From the NCBI GenBank assembly GCA_022478985.1, contig JAKSZP010000109.1:62001-126000 (forward strand): 64,000 bases of DNA, read 5' to 3'. The stretch comes from Massospora cicadina (lineage: Eukaryota; Entomophthoromycota; Entomophthoromycetes; Entomophthorales; Entomophthoraceae). The position numbers were made by a program, and so were the translations under genes. Positions 34,140 to 46,396 of this stretch are shown here, piece after piece. Under the pieces are notes generated by a model, which saw nothing but the letters and a program-made list of their open reading frames with translations, was not told the origin of the DNA and did not search any database. Position 1 is the stretch's first letter. Each line of letters starts with the position of its first letter.

Positions 34140-37100
34140 TAATTCTCTTAACATACAACTCGCTAAGCAAGGTGAGGCAGGAGTAGTTTTGGAAGACAGC
34201 GAGTAGAAGGCACTGGAAAGCCAAACGCATATCCTGGCTCATTATCTGCAATAGCAGTGATTGCCATAAGGAAAAGCTGTTTTTGGCATTCTGGGTGCAG
34301 CAAATCTTAGTATTGTCAGTTGAGGTGTTTTAAATGAAATTCTAAAAAAAAGAAGTTAATTAAGCCCAGGTATCCTCTTATTCTCACATAAAATATTCAA
34401 TCTGGCTTCCCAAAATTAGGTTAAATGTTTGTAGAAACTGAGACTGGATTTACCAACACAATTAGAGTTTGATTATCAATTTTGGAATGGATGGTAGCAA
34501 GGCCAACAACGTTAGCACAAGTATGAGAAATCACCTGAGCATCAAGGTTATTATCTTTATATCTAGTGATATGATTACCAGGTGAGAATACTCAAATTTT
34601 AATCATGAGAACAAAAATTATTTTTATAAAGTTGATATTCAAAAAGGATTTGTGTGGTTGGTGGAAATACAGAACAACATAGAACTTTCAAGAAGGGTAG
34701 GGTTATTCAAAGTGAGTAAGGAAAAGGTTTTTGTTGGTATGACAACAGTGATAAATAACCACTGGAACCAATGAACGCTCAAGATAAACCTTGTATGAAA
34801 TAGTACTTAAGAGGATTTATAAATGGTTGATCTTCTAATGTCAGAGTAGTGTCTGGAATTCCCTGATTCCATGAGAGGCGACGTAGGATCCAAATTTAGA
34901 TCACCAGGGAATTTAATATTAACAAATAAAAGAGCAAGACACTGCGGATGGTTCCATACCTTGTTGGAATAAATGCAAGATAAGTAAGGTTGCAAATATT
35001 ACTAAGTTACAAAAGAAGGCAACACCTAGCTAGACTACAAGGAGGAGTTCTTTAAAAGTTGATAGTCACATTCTAACCTTGTGAATACAAAATAAAAAAT
35101 GATCCAGAGTTGAATTAAAGGAGGAGTCATAACATCTAAATAACTATAAGTTTTTAATGAACTAAATTGTTGGATACCTTTTTAGGAAATTCCGCGGCTA
35201 GGATGACGCTAAAACTCATCAGATAGTAAATTTAATAGGGATCATGATAATTAGGTAGACTAAAGAGAAGCTAGTTTAAAAACAAACAATTTTATGGAAC
35301 CTTGAGGGATGGGTCAGCATACTTCTTACTTGTACTCAGCCAATTTTATTTAATATAATAAATTATCACTGTTTGTAGTGCAGTAGCTCACGTAGGCTTG
35401 ACTTTAAGAGAAATAATCAAAGGAGATATATCCATAGATTGGTAATATTGTATCTGGTATGCTGCTTTAATTCTTCTTTTCATAATTAGATGTAATGATC
35501 TATATTCATTGACACTATAGTTTGTTGCTGTGTACGACTTTGATGTAAATTTTCAATATTAGCCAGCTCATTGGTTCCAACCTGCGCATGCTTGGCTCTT
35601 TTTTTAGTACTAGATGGTCCCCGCATGCTTGGCTCTTACCCCGCGTTGGTCTAAGGTTTATATCATATCCTGAAAATCAACTAGTCTAATATCTTCGGAT
35701 TTTGCAACCTCTTTCTTGTTACTGTGGTTTACAACTAAAATTATGTCATTATTCATGATAGCCACTCCCACCCTAAGATCATGTGGTTTAAAAGAACTGG
35801 GATGGCTGAATTTTTTTATGGTATACTTTTTTTTGGTTGCAGAGTTTTTTAAATGTTGATGGAGTGGTAGGCAACCATGGGCACTCAGGAAGCTTTTAAA
35901 AGATGAGGGGTCCATAGTTGACTTTCAGTTCTAATATAGCACTACTTAAAGGTCAAAATAGTTTCTGGTAGTCCCTATTTTACTATGGTATTATGGTCGC
36001 TCTTCAAGATCAAATAAATATGGACTTCAAAAAAGAAGTAAGCTATTTTAGTCATGCAGGTCGTTCATGGTGCATACACCAGGCCTTACACTTGCAGCAT
36101 TGATGATTTTCCAAATCATTAATTTCCCTTGTTAGTTAATTGTAAAGCATATAAGATGTGCGAACAGAATATAGCTGAGCTGGCCAGGGTTCTTAGGGTC
36201 AGATATTGGACGCACATAGGAGAAGCTTCATAAGTAAAATTTGATCAGCATTCATCTTCAATACATTCTATTAAGGACAAGTTAGTCTTGGATACCTTTA
36301 GTCATATGGGTTAATGATAGTCATCACTTTCCTCAAAGGGTTTTTAGACATCATGGGAAATCATGAAAAATTAATCTTGGTTTACATGAGTCTATCATGA
36401 GCAATGTTCCCACTGCACCATATTGCTTGGTGTGACTTTCTAAGTGGTACTAGGGAACACCGGGGAAACTATCATGAATGCACCGCTCTTGGTATACAAT
36501 TGATTGTATTGGGAAATGGCAAGGATTTCTGGTCCTTTACTATCAGTAGGCTGGTTATCTGAGTTTTATCTTTGTCAACTATTATGAGCGCGCTGTCAAG
36601 ATCTGGACTGAGTGCTTCTTTACATGGTTTTGTCTTAGTTTTTAATACAGGTTTCTTTTTGGTCTATTAGAAGCTTGGATGTACTGCAATCTTGAATGTT
36701 ATATCAAAATAATCCTCTAAGTTTTCTCACTTTGTGTCCTATGCCAAGTGGGAGCTTGCTGTACAACTAAGTGAGGCCTAGAACGTTGATATAGAAAAGT
36801 TGTTATTAAGTTCAAATAGGAGATTGTTCATCAGAAGTGCTTATATGGACCTCTTTTGGGAGAGAGTTTTACTGCCAAATAGTGAGAACCAAAGCAGTCT
36901 TGCAACAATGTCTTTATAGACGTGAAGGTCGTAATTGTGAGTAGAAGCAGGATTGGTTCTTTAAACTGGCAGTGGAGATACAGTAACCTTTGCGCCCAGT
37001 ACTTAGGATCTACTTGAAATTCTATAAGCATGGTAAAAGATTGTTTGTTGTCTGAGGCCTCCTTTTTCCAAAATAGTCTGGCTTAATTTTCAATTCTTAC

Positions 37101-38029
37101 AAAGCACAAAATTTGTCTAAAAAATGTGGCTGATGTGCACAAGTGGTATTTCACAAAAATACATTACAGGCATGTGACATCAAGGCGGGTGTAATGGGGG
37201 TTCAGAATGGGCCATTAAGATATGTTTGCAAGCCTCAATCATTATTTCCAAGGGCCATCAATTCAGGAAGGCTCTTATCAATCAAACAGGCTTAATGGAA
37301 GATGCTTGTCCTAAGCTGATGAGCTCTTAGAACAGTTTCTAATTGCATTATCATGAGGTTTGGATATTATGTTAAAGAATCAGAATACCAAGGAAAGACT
37401 AGGTTCCATTTGGGATTTAAGTACCCACAATAGAATCCATATTCTACATGTCATTTCCATCTTAGCAACTTGTAAATAGAATCCACTAGGCAAGAGGTAC
37501 TGTAAGCATCAATTGAGAACATCATTATGGTACAAGAGCCGATCTCAGGGCTGGTACCAGATTGATCCAGTTTTCCATAGGGCCATTATGTCATTTCTGA
37601 ATCAAAGGATGAGAAGAAATAGGACTTTGGTTTGACCACATGAAGTTGTTCACTTTTAAAGATCTTTGAGTGTCGCATTAATTCTTTTACTTAAATTTGG
37701 AGTTGTCCAATATTTGATTTTCTCTCAACATTGTTTTTTTCTCATCTTTAGTTTAAAATCTAAGTCAAGTTCATTATTGTCATTTTGAAAATAGTCATAA
37801 AGCTGCAATTGGGTCGATATCTGAGTTAAATTGTGAGTGTTGGGTTGATACTTAGGGTCCTCTTAATGCATCTTGTAAGCTACCATCTATGGCATCCATT
37901 ACCCCATCATAAGGGACACTGCAATAGCGACCTCCTGTAACAGTGATTGGGGGCCTTCCATTGGTCCTAATGGAGGGGTTAAGGTGTTCATAATATGAAA
38001 TGGTGAGCACAAAACAAAATTTAGGCTTG
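34140..38029. other. Long decayed stretch, possibly an old LTR-element gag/PR on the minus strand
   Basis: There is no open frame above 85 codons. Weak minus-strand hints: 36831-37031 reads FQVDPKYWAQRLLYL... FTSIKTLLQDCFG, which has the look of a retroelement capsid; 34480-34560 reads ISHTCANVVGLATIH, comparable in position and sense to ISHEYPRLGANIVTLLG before the Ty3-B2 protease; near 37960 is MNTLTPPLGPMEG. None reaches a confident match. I see no LTR ends, host gene or RNA gene. Confidence 0.3.
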
Positions 38030-38089
38030 AATTAGTTTTTTATTTAACTGAGGCAATCTGACCAGGAGACAGGAATTACCTAGTGTGTG

Positions 38090-41000
38090 TGGAAAAAGAG
38101 GGGGAAGCGAAGATAGATAAAATTGGGCACCCCAGGGTAATCAGGTTACCCCTTTTTCCAGCGGGACTGCCAGGTATGGGTGTTGGTGTGCTACTCCGAG
38201 GTGGTTTCCCCTGCTATGGAGCAGGTGTGAAGGAAGGGGTCTGTGTGGAGAAACCAGAGTGGGAACCACAATTCTATGAGCGCCTGTTGCCTTGGCCTCA
38301 CATATCCATAAAGCCAGGCTTGGAAGTGCTCCAATAAGTGGACGTGGAACCTTTTAATAACCCATGGATGGTTGGGACTGTGCCCTTGAACGCATATAAG
38401 GCAATGGTGTGGATCGTCCACATTGCAATGGGTATCATTAGGGAGCGGAGGGTAGATGGGATTGGTGATTCAATCTGGAGCGCGAGGAGGCTCTTTGAGC
38501 TAGATAATTCCTGCTCGTTTTGGAGCTTAAGCAGGCGCGCGACTTCCCGCCATATGGCTTTGGTTGGGGCATGTTTCTAGGCGGTGGTGTAGGGAGCCCT
38601 CCCCTACACATACTGCGCAGGTTGCGTGGAGGGAATTGAGCGGTCCACCGTCCTATAGGTCCTTCTCAGGCAGCGCCAGGCGTTGGCTCTTACCCTCAGC
38701 TGTAGGAGTGAGTGGTGCGTCATTTTCAACACTGCCTTCTGTGTTGTTAAGTCATAGGAAATGTCTAACGCATCAGGGTATTCAATTCTAGCAATGGTTG
38801 GGGTCGTAGCAAGCATGTCTCTCTGGGGGTGGTCTTCTGGTTTTCTTAATTTGAAGTGAGAGCTGGGTCATCCCCTTCCCTGCACAGTGCCAGTGTTCTC
38901 TACAGTTCATCCCATGTGTCGGAAGGCTTGGAGGATGCGTTTGAAGTGAGGGGGGTTCCATGTGGGCCCATTGCGGTAGGATGTTTAGCAAGGTATGATA
39001 GTAGTCTGGGTGGGCTATGTGGGTTGGTTATTTTGAGCGCCTGAGCGAAGTTAGTCCTCGCTGCCCTGGATCAGTGTTACTGCGGGAGGTCTGGGGAAAG
39101 GACTTCCTTTATCCAGGTGCCCAGGATGCGGTTGGCGTGGCTCACAAAATCTAATAGTCCCATGCCTCTTCTGGAGCGTGGGTCAAAGAGTGTTTCCATC
39201 CATATGGGAGGATGGGATCTGGGCCACAGCCAGCCCTGGATGAGCGCGTGGATTGAATTTATGAAGGTGGGTGAGAAGGCGATCGTGTGGGCAGGGAACC
39301 ATAGTATTAGGAGGATGAGTGAGTTAGCAACTGTTACTCGCCCCGTTAGTCCTGGGGATCTTCCCTTGAGGGAGGTGACTTGGTTGGATACCCGCTGTAA
39401 TAGATTGTTCTCAATTGTCTCATTGACATATTTCCCTGTTTCCAGCCATATCCCAAGGTGGCGGACAGGGGTGGTGGTGGGAGGTGATGCAAAGGGTAGG
39501 ATGAGTGGTTTTTTTCTTCTTATGGGGGTGTGAGGTTCAGGTGTTGTAGCCCAGTTGTTAGTGTATTTGCCTAAGTAAATTATTTCTGTTTTTCTTTTGT
39601 TGAACGATGCGTTGCTCACCATGGAGTATTCCTCTAGGGTGCGTTCCAGCTGTCAGGCATCATTGTTGTTAGCTATACCTGCCATGTAGTCATCTGCAAA
39701 GGCCAGTATCTTGACTTTTGGCTGGCCTTGTGTAGTTATGCCCATGAGGCGTGAGTCAGTTATGCGAAGGAGTAGATCAAAACTGAAATTACACAACAGT
39801 GGGCTGAGGGGGTCCCCTTGTTTGAGCCCTATGTGGTGTGATCCTGTTAGTTAGGAAGCTAGGGACGCATACAGCCATGGTTGCAGATTCTGTGAGGAGC
39901 ATCGCCCAGCTTATGAATCTGGGTGGGAGTTTGAAAGCGTGTAGGCATTCCTTTAGATATGGTCAACTAACGCGGTTGAATGCCTTTTCCTGGTCTAAGA
40001 AGACCAGGGCTCCAGTTGCTTTGGACTGACATATGTTTGCAACAGGGTGTATATTGTTCCAGATTGAGCGCCCTAGTATAACCCAAACTGGTTTGGTGAC
40101 AGGATGTTAGAGGCTATTGCGCCTAATCTGGCTGCTAAAATTTTTGTGAGAATTTTTGTATCAGTGTTAGAGTGCAATTGGACGCCAGTTGGCCAGGTCT
40201 AATTTTTCACCCTTCTTATATAGGGTTATGACATATGATTCATGGCCACCAGGTAGGAGGCGTGCTTCCAGCAAGCACTGGTTCATAGATGCCAAGAGGA
40301 GGGGGGCAATTTGCTTAAAATATTTTTTGTAAAATTCATAAGGTATCCCATCAGGCCCTGGGCATTTGCTATGTAGTGCACCGTGGATTGTATCCCAAAT
40401 CTCCTCCCATGTTATTAGATTTAATATATTGTAGTCCGGCGGTGTGCTTTGTATTCCAGTGGTATTTATAAATTCTGTGATTTTTTGTGGGTCAGTTGGC
40501 ATATCACAGTATAGTTTGGTGTAGTAATGGTGTACTTCCTCCTTGACCTCCTCAGGGTCAGTTGCCACGGTGCTGTTGGCCTTGCGGACCTGTGTGCATG
40601 CAGGCTGTTGCTGCAGGAGTGGAATTGGAAAAGAAATATGTTGAGCATATTTCGCCTTCCTTTATGAACTTACCTTTGGTTGATACTTTGATTCTGTGTT
40701 GGTGCTCAAAGATGAATGTTTAGGTGGGCGGATATTTCCTCCCATTCGCGCCCCCAGTTGGGGCTATAACCAGATCTCAGGGTGTTAAGCTCGAGGTGGT
40801 CCAGTTTCACCAAGGTATGCCTAATTGTGGCTGTGTCAGTGGTGTATTTACGTGATGTGAGATGTTGAGTTTTGTTGATTAGTTCATTTTTGAAATTTGC
40901 CCAGGTTACAATGGGATCTGAAGTGAATGGGGCTGTGAATTCTGGGTTTGTAGCCTCATGTTCAACCCAGTCAGATATTTTGGGCAATTTTATGTTTTCT

Positions 41001-41738
41001 GGGTGTATCTTCCACCAGGGCGACGCCTGTGTGTGGGTTTGGGTTGGCGAGAGTTGCACCAAAAATGAGTTGGTGATCAGAAAAATTGTTTTTTTTGTAG
41101 TGAAGTTGGAGGTGCTTGATCGGTGGGATTGCAGAATTAGGATGTGATCAATGCGGCTCATTGATATGAGTGCTCCCTCACATATGTTGGGCTGTGTCAT
41201 GTGGGGAAGGAGTGTTGATCCGGGGGGAGGGCATCCTGTAGGCCAAGGGATGTTTTCATTGCATGGAATTCGATGTTCCCCAGTGTGTATCCCCTGGGGT
41301 TGGGCCATTGGTCCATGTCAGGGTTATCCCAGCAGTTAAAGTCGCTCAACAGTATGGTATCTGGTGGGAGGGTGAGTGTTGGAATGGTTTCAAGGAATTG
41401 TTTTCTCTTTGCTGCAGTGCAAGGTGCATAGGTGCATGCTATCAAGATTGTTTCCTCTTGGTATGTGATAGTTGCTACCAGGATGTAGCCATGAAGGTAT
41501 GATGAGGAGTTTTTAATTTCTAATTTTTTTGTTATTTCAGACGATCACCCTACAGTGAGACGTCCACACTGATTGTGATGGTGAGACCCTGGCTGACCAG
41601 GATCCTTCTTCCCCCTGTAGACAGTGGGTTTCTTGGATTGCCAAGATGTCTATAAGGAAATTTTCTCAGGAAGTCCAGCTTTTTGGCTTGGAACGTTTGA
41701 GCCCTGGCTCCCGCGATGTTTAGCATCCCTATTAACAC
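38090..41738 (-). pseudogene. LINE-D ORF2: endonuclease and reverse transcriptase, broken
   Basis: It begins with LIGMLNIAGARAQTFQAKKL (41738), equivalent to LGTLNIARL of LINE-C. EN pieces: ACTYAPCTAAKR and LLSDFNCWDNPDMDQWPN (41197-41445), and ISMSRIDHILIL (41308 frame). The SDH motif survives only in a shifted frame near 41068. RT pieces: KCPGPDGIPYEFYKKYFKQI and RLLPGGHESYVITLYKKGEK (40167-40568), then FADD (39689-39700) within LAFADDYMAGIANN. The thumb region 39077-39622 is open for 181 codons. The C-terminal Cys/His region (38604-38400) is damaged. Same architecture as LINE-C ORF2. Confidence 0.88.
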
Positions 41739-41850
41739 CGAGGTGCCCTTGGCGCCTCAGGAGTGGTTGGGAGGGCCCTCTGGCCCTAACCCACAGCGGC
41801 TCATTTTGGCCATGCTCCACGTCTGTACTCCTACTCTTTCAGTGTCAATG

Positions 41851-43213
41851 TCAGTTCCCTTGTTCTGACCCAATTTTCCGTGGGAATTGTGGTTTTATGG
41901 AATTTGCGTTATTTTTTCCCGCATGTGTCTCATGATGGTTCAATGCAGAGTGCTGATTGGATTCTGTGATTTTGGGGTTCAAATTTGGAGAATTGGGCTC
42001 CGCATTTTCGCCCATATTGCAGTTGAATTGTTTCTTGAAGTGCACATGATTGATGTCGCTTAATGACTCAGTCAAGTTGCTGTGAAAATTTTCAACCTGG
42101 GCATATTGTTCTGATTGTTTGGCTTGGTGTATATCCGCTATGTCCTCTTAAATTTTTCTGGGGTCAATGGATGACTCCGCATGCACTACCACCTCAGCTG
42201 CTGCCCACTTGCAGGCTTTTTGTGCTGCTTTGCATTGTTTATGTGTAACTGGGTCCACAATGGAGTAAAGACCATCCTCTCCCCATCGGAATGGGTGGTG
42301 GCCGTCAGTCATTCTGGCGAAGTTTTTGTTAGTTTTGTCCATGGCTTCCTCACAGTAATCTGCTTCCATTAAGCCCTCCTTCATGTGGCATGTGTGTTCC
42401 TTGTGTCCCAACGAACCGCAGTGGTTGCATATAGGCGATGCATGTTCCGGTGTGATTTGGAATGCTGATGACTGTCGCCCATCTGCAAAGTGAAACTCTG
42501 CTGCGCAGGGGATTCTTGATAGGTCATCTTCCACTTTGGGGAGTGGGTTGATCACGGCAATAGCTTTGCCTGTGCACAGGGTTGGCATCAAACGAAATTG
42601 TTGTAGTTCAATTTGCACAATTTCTCCCTAGGCTACAAGACCTTTGTGGAGCTCCTCCTTGATTACCTTATGGGGAAAGTTGGTAGGGAGTGAGTTGAAG
42701 GAGATGAACAAAGTTTTTCTTTATTCCATCTGATGTGCATGGTGCAAACTATTCTTTTGCCCTTGGGAAGGGCAATTTTGATGCAGACTTTTGCTGCGGC
42801 ATCTTCTTCTTCAGCTGTATTGTAACCAATATTGATCCAGCTGTGGCCCATGTTGTTGGTGGTGACAAATATCGCATGGGGGAAAAGTCAGGGCTGTGCC
42901 TCGCATGTTTCGCTCCCACAGGGTCAGGTACTCATCCCCAAGGAAGAATCGAAGCCTATGTTCCACCTTTGAAAGGGGTTAATTATGTTGGATGTCCAAG
43001 TATTGGTCCTGTTTTGTAGCAATTACCATAAAACCTGGATGGTGTCTGAGTTTGTGGTTTCTTGGCAGCTTGGGTTCCCAGTACCCCTCCAGGGCGTTTA
43101 TTGCCCTTGGGTGCACTGTTTTGCGCACCTCTTGATGTGACGCTCACCCAGGTTGTATTAGATTTATTAAAATCGTCCATCTCTCCTGAGTGATTATCAA
43201 AATTGCTGTTCAA
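41851..43213 (-). pseudogene. LINE-D ORF1, broken
   Basis: The start at 43213 (MNSNFDNHSGEMDDFNKSNT) matches LINE-A. The open parts are 42663-42851 (MGHSWINIGYNTAEEEDAAA, then RIVCTMHIRWNKEK) and 42148-42618. The latter carries LMPTLCTGKAIAVINPLPKV and an intact CCHC knuckle, C-NH-C-GSLG-H-KEHT-C (about 42385-42430). The tail 41851-42075 contains an Asn-rich segment (MTESLSDINHVHFKKQF). Its layout equals ORF1 of LINE-C: knuckle, conserved GEDGLYSIVDP block, then a basic tail. At least three frame changes are needed, so it is inactive. Confidence 0.88.
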
Positions 43214-43275
43214 ACTGAATTGTAGTAACTAAAGTGATTGTTATAGGAAAGTAAAACATGCTAAAATTAGTTTTT

Positions 43276-45896
43276 ACTACACAAAAGTTTTGAACATATC
43301 ACAATGCCCTACTATCTTTATGGACTCTTTTGAAAATCCCTGGAAGGGGAATGGTTGGCAAACAAGGCATTATTCCACTAGTTGGAGGGATTCTGCAAAA
43401 AAATTGGTTGGGTCTTTCAGTGAGTTTATTGCAGACTAGTGGTGCAACAGTTTAAGAAGGAGAGGAGAACAATTAAAGTTTTCATGGAAACTTTTACCCA
43501 TTTTTGAGGGAATATTGTTTTTCTCAGGGCTAACATTCTCCAAATCCTCAATGGATTTATTACCTTTGTGTTTTATTCAGCGCTCTCACAAGGTTTTAAG
43601 TCACACAGAGTTCTTGGGCTGTCCACTTGCATTTTCTTTTAGTTAATCCACTACTTATTTTGAAACTTTTCTTTTTTATTCTGATGACATATGAGGTTAT
43701 TTTGGAGCGTGTTAATTAATTTTATGGAGAGTTGGACCTGCATTATCAATATCCCGCTATTTGGCTATCTTAAGAGCTTTTTTATCTCATTGAAATTTAA
43801 AAAAAAATCTCAAAGTACAACCCAGCCTTAATGCTGACTTACATGGCTAGAGGCGCAGAGCAGCGGACCCAAGAGTTTTATAATATTTTATCTAGTTCTT
43901 TTCTTCTTTTTTTCTTTGGAGCTTGCCTGGGGTATTATTCTTTCTCGTACAAAATGGATGTTCCTCTCATTAAACATAAGGGTCACAATTAGAATCCTTA
44001 AGGGACCCTGACACTCTAGAATTAGGCTGTGAAATTGATGATAGACTTCATCAATGAGTTGAATTTTATAAATTATATCCTCACAATTGTAATGAGAATA
44101 TGAAGAGGCAGCATTATATAAGTAAACAATATATAACGAAGTTTTTTGTTAACCTTATATGTTGTAGCATCTCTTTTTGTGATACATTTTACTTTAAAGC
44201 TACAACTGCATAGACTGTGTTTTCATAAATTAAATAATAATGCTACCTGTTTAATGAAGGAAGCGCAATTTGAGAATAAAATGGTTCAGGTAAAGTATAA
44301 AACCTTGTTTAAAATTTGCTTTAGGCAAATGTTGCCTAACAATAAAAAAATAAACTACTAGTAAGAGCTAGTAAATAAACCAGGGGTACTTTATTGAAAG
44401 GGAATTGGGGTATCTAGGTCACCAGTGACATTTAAATGGAAAATATCAGTTATCCTTGACATCAATTTCCAGAAGATACTTATAAACTTTAGTTATCAAT
44501 TGTAGCATTTTTTTAAGCTAGTAAATCGGAACTTCCTGCATAATGTTCAAAAATCATGGCAAAAGCGCCTGCAAGTGTAGTAACATTATAATTTATTGGT
44601 GATTATGACTAAAACTTTAAGGAAGTCTAATCGATATAACAGCTAAGATCAAATGTCAAATTTGGATAGGAGCTAAATCAGAACTTATATATAGAAGTTT
44701 AAGAAACTTCAAACCGAGCTGAATTGATTGCCAACTATGTCTGACTAGTAAAACACTAGTTTTGTAACATATTAGAAAAAGTTTAATCTGTTAAAAACTC
44801 AACAACTCTACCTAAGATAAAGCATATTAAGATAGCTAAGTAAACAAAAACCCAGAATAATTGGCTCCAATAATTACCTTATTTGGTGATAATTCAGTTT
44901 TTAAAGCATGGATCATATGTTTTTTAATACTGGTGGTGCTTAACCCAAGAGTGGGATCCTCCACGTATCATTTATGCTGTGTGCCAAACAAAGGGATGGT
45001 AAGATTAAAAATCTTGATATGGTGCCGCGTCGTTGGTCTAAGCATCCATATAGAAAGGGGAAGAGGGATGGGATGGATTTTTGTCTGGTGCCAGTTTTTT
45101 CAAGTGGTGGGCAAAGGCATACAAAAAGGGTGTTGTAGCGTCATCATTGTCATTCAAAAGGAGAAAGAAGTGAGGGTTTTCTTTTCTAATGAGGCCAATG
45201 GTGTGAATTGCCTCAGCTTATTAGGCAAGTTGGTGTTTGGCTGTTGAAATCCTGACAAGGAGCTGCTCACAGGTGCTTAGCCACAGGATCTAAACTATAA
45301 AAATAGACGCAGGAGTACTAAGAAACTCAGCTGCTGCTCAAGGATTCAGACTGGAAAGTAGACCAGAAACAAGCTTAAAGTTACCAATTAAGAGGTATGT
45401 GATAAATTTGTACTTTGAATAATAAATTTTTGGGTTTTTTATATCCCATTTTCATGAAAAAGCCATATTCATTGACTAGGTCAATACTATGATCACGCAA
45501 TACTTTCATATAAAGAGATTTTTAGACTAATTTTGAGGCCCACAAAGGAGGCAGGCTTCATGGGTTTGTTCCTCATTGTGATACTTAAAATGCCATTAGG
45601 GAAATCAATGCATCAACAAGCTTTTAGATATGTATCCTTTGACTTGTCAGTATTTATGTACGTCTGATCAATCTGGGGTCAAATTCATATTGAATATCAC
45701 TATAATTCAATTATAATTTTTATTCAAATTAGACGCATCTCAAATATAAAGTGACGCGTTTATAATCAGGGGGATTTTTTACTAAATGAAAGATAATTTA
45801 ACAGAATTCTTTAAAATCTTTTAACTCTGGTATGATTCAGTCATAGGTAATTGGTCAACAGCTTGTAAACGAATCCATGCAGAAATGACTTACTTT
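43276..45896. other. Unassigned AT-rich stretch before Ty3-B4
   Basis: There are no LTR ends, LINE tails or RNA genes. The longest frame, 44861-45247 (+, 128 codons; FLILVVLNPRVGSS...), has no recognisable domain. Its start resembles a plus-strand translation at 28170 (LVLVVPNPKREPP). It may be a relic of an unidentified repeat. Confidence 0.3.
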
Positions 45897-46376
45897 TTTC
45901 AAGAAATTGATATTCTTGGAAAATAATCTATACATTCTAGCAGATCATAAATTAGAATCAAGGCATGCCTTGAGATTGAGCAGAAAGTATATTGATGTGA
46001 AGCGAATTAATTGTTGTATTAAAAGTTTGGTGAATTGAGGGAAATCTGCTGAAACCTCAAGATAGACAAAAACTCTTAAAATGGAACAAATAGGTGGTTA
46101 CTAAGCAGAATGCTGAATTGACCAAGGATACCAAGATAAGAGTTGAGTGGAAGAATGAGAGAGAAAGGCCTTTTGAGTAGTCCTCAGATAGGTTCTGCTT
46201 TTTTATATTATAATAAAAGTGTCAATCAGGGCGATTGCTCCTTATCTTATATATATCAGTTTTTATCAAGGATCAGCGATCTGTATATTGTCTTTTACGT
46301 TGCTCATTGGTTAAAATCCAGTGCAAACCAGCTTAGCAGAATATCTTATATTGCCAAAAAGTTAAAGTGGTGCTCA
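45897..46376 (+). repeat. 5' LTR of Ty3-B4 (about 480 bp)
   Basis: It begins TTTCAAGAAATTGATATTC, where the first bases TTT replace the canonical TGT. It aligns with the reverse complement of the Ty3-B2 LTR (TGTCAAGAAATTGATATTAC), and ends TTGCCAAAAAGTTAA before the PBS. Confidence 0.85.
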
Positions 46377-46377
46377 C

Positions 46378-46396
46378 TTCAGGGGGCCACTGGTCA
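46378..46396 (+). promoter_or_regulatory. Primer-binding site of Ty3-B4
   Basis: TGGTGCTCACTTCAGGGGG begins 1 nt after the LTR end with the TGG expected to pair with a tRNA 3' CCA. The same string with one change (TGGTGCTCACTACAGGGGG) occurs at 48610-48628 in TRIM-Z. Which tRNA primes is not determined. Confidence 0.75.

Larger units (their letters stand above)
38041..43264 (-). mobile_element. LINE-D: full-length L1-like retrotransposon of a second subfamily (5.2 kb)
   Basis: The 3' end in element sense reads TCTCCTGGTCAGATTGCCTC then AGTTAAATAAA, against the TSD candidate AATTAGTTTTT at 38030-38040. The same 11-mer recurs at 43265-43275 just outside the 5' end (TTTTACTTTCCTATAACAATC). ORF1 and ORF2 are in order on the minus strand. 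Sequence matches LINE-A closely and LINE-B/C/E only at protein level. The TSD is short and T-rich, so ends are accurate only to a few bases. Confidence 0.9.

Noticed and set aside
34145..34200. CTAAGCAAGGTGAGGCAGGAG as a fragment of LINE ORF1 start (GACAAGCAAGGTAAGAGGAG)
   Set aside because: The match is about 20 bp with gaps and has no supporting flank.
35580..35650. Repeated GCATGCTTGGCTCTT (two close copies) as a functional site
   Set aside because: A short direct duplication of about 15 bp within decayed DNA; no further structure.
44861..45247. 128-codon plus-strand frame as a possible host gene
   Set aside because: No start context, no domain, composition like the surrounding decayed repeat, and its beginning resembles another blank repeat at 28170.
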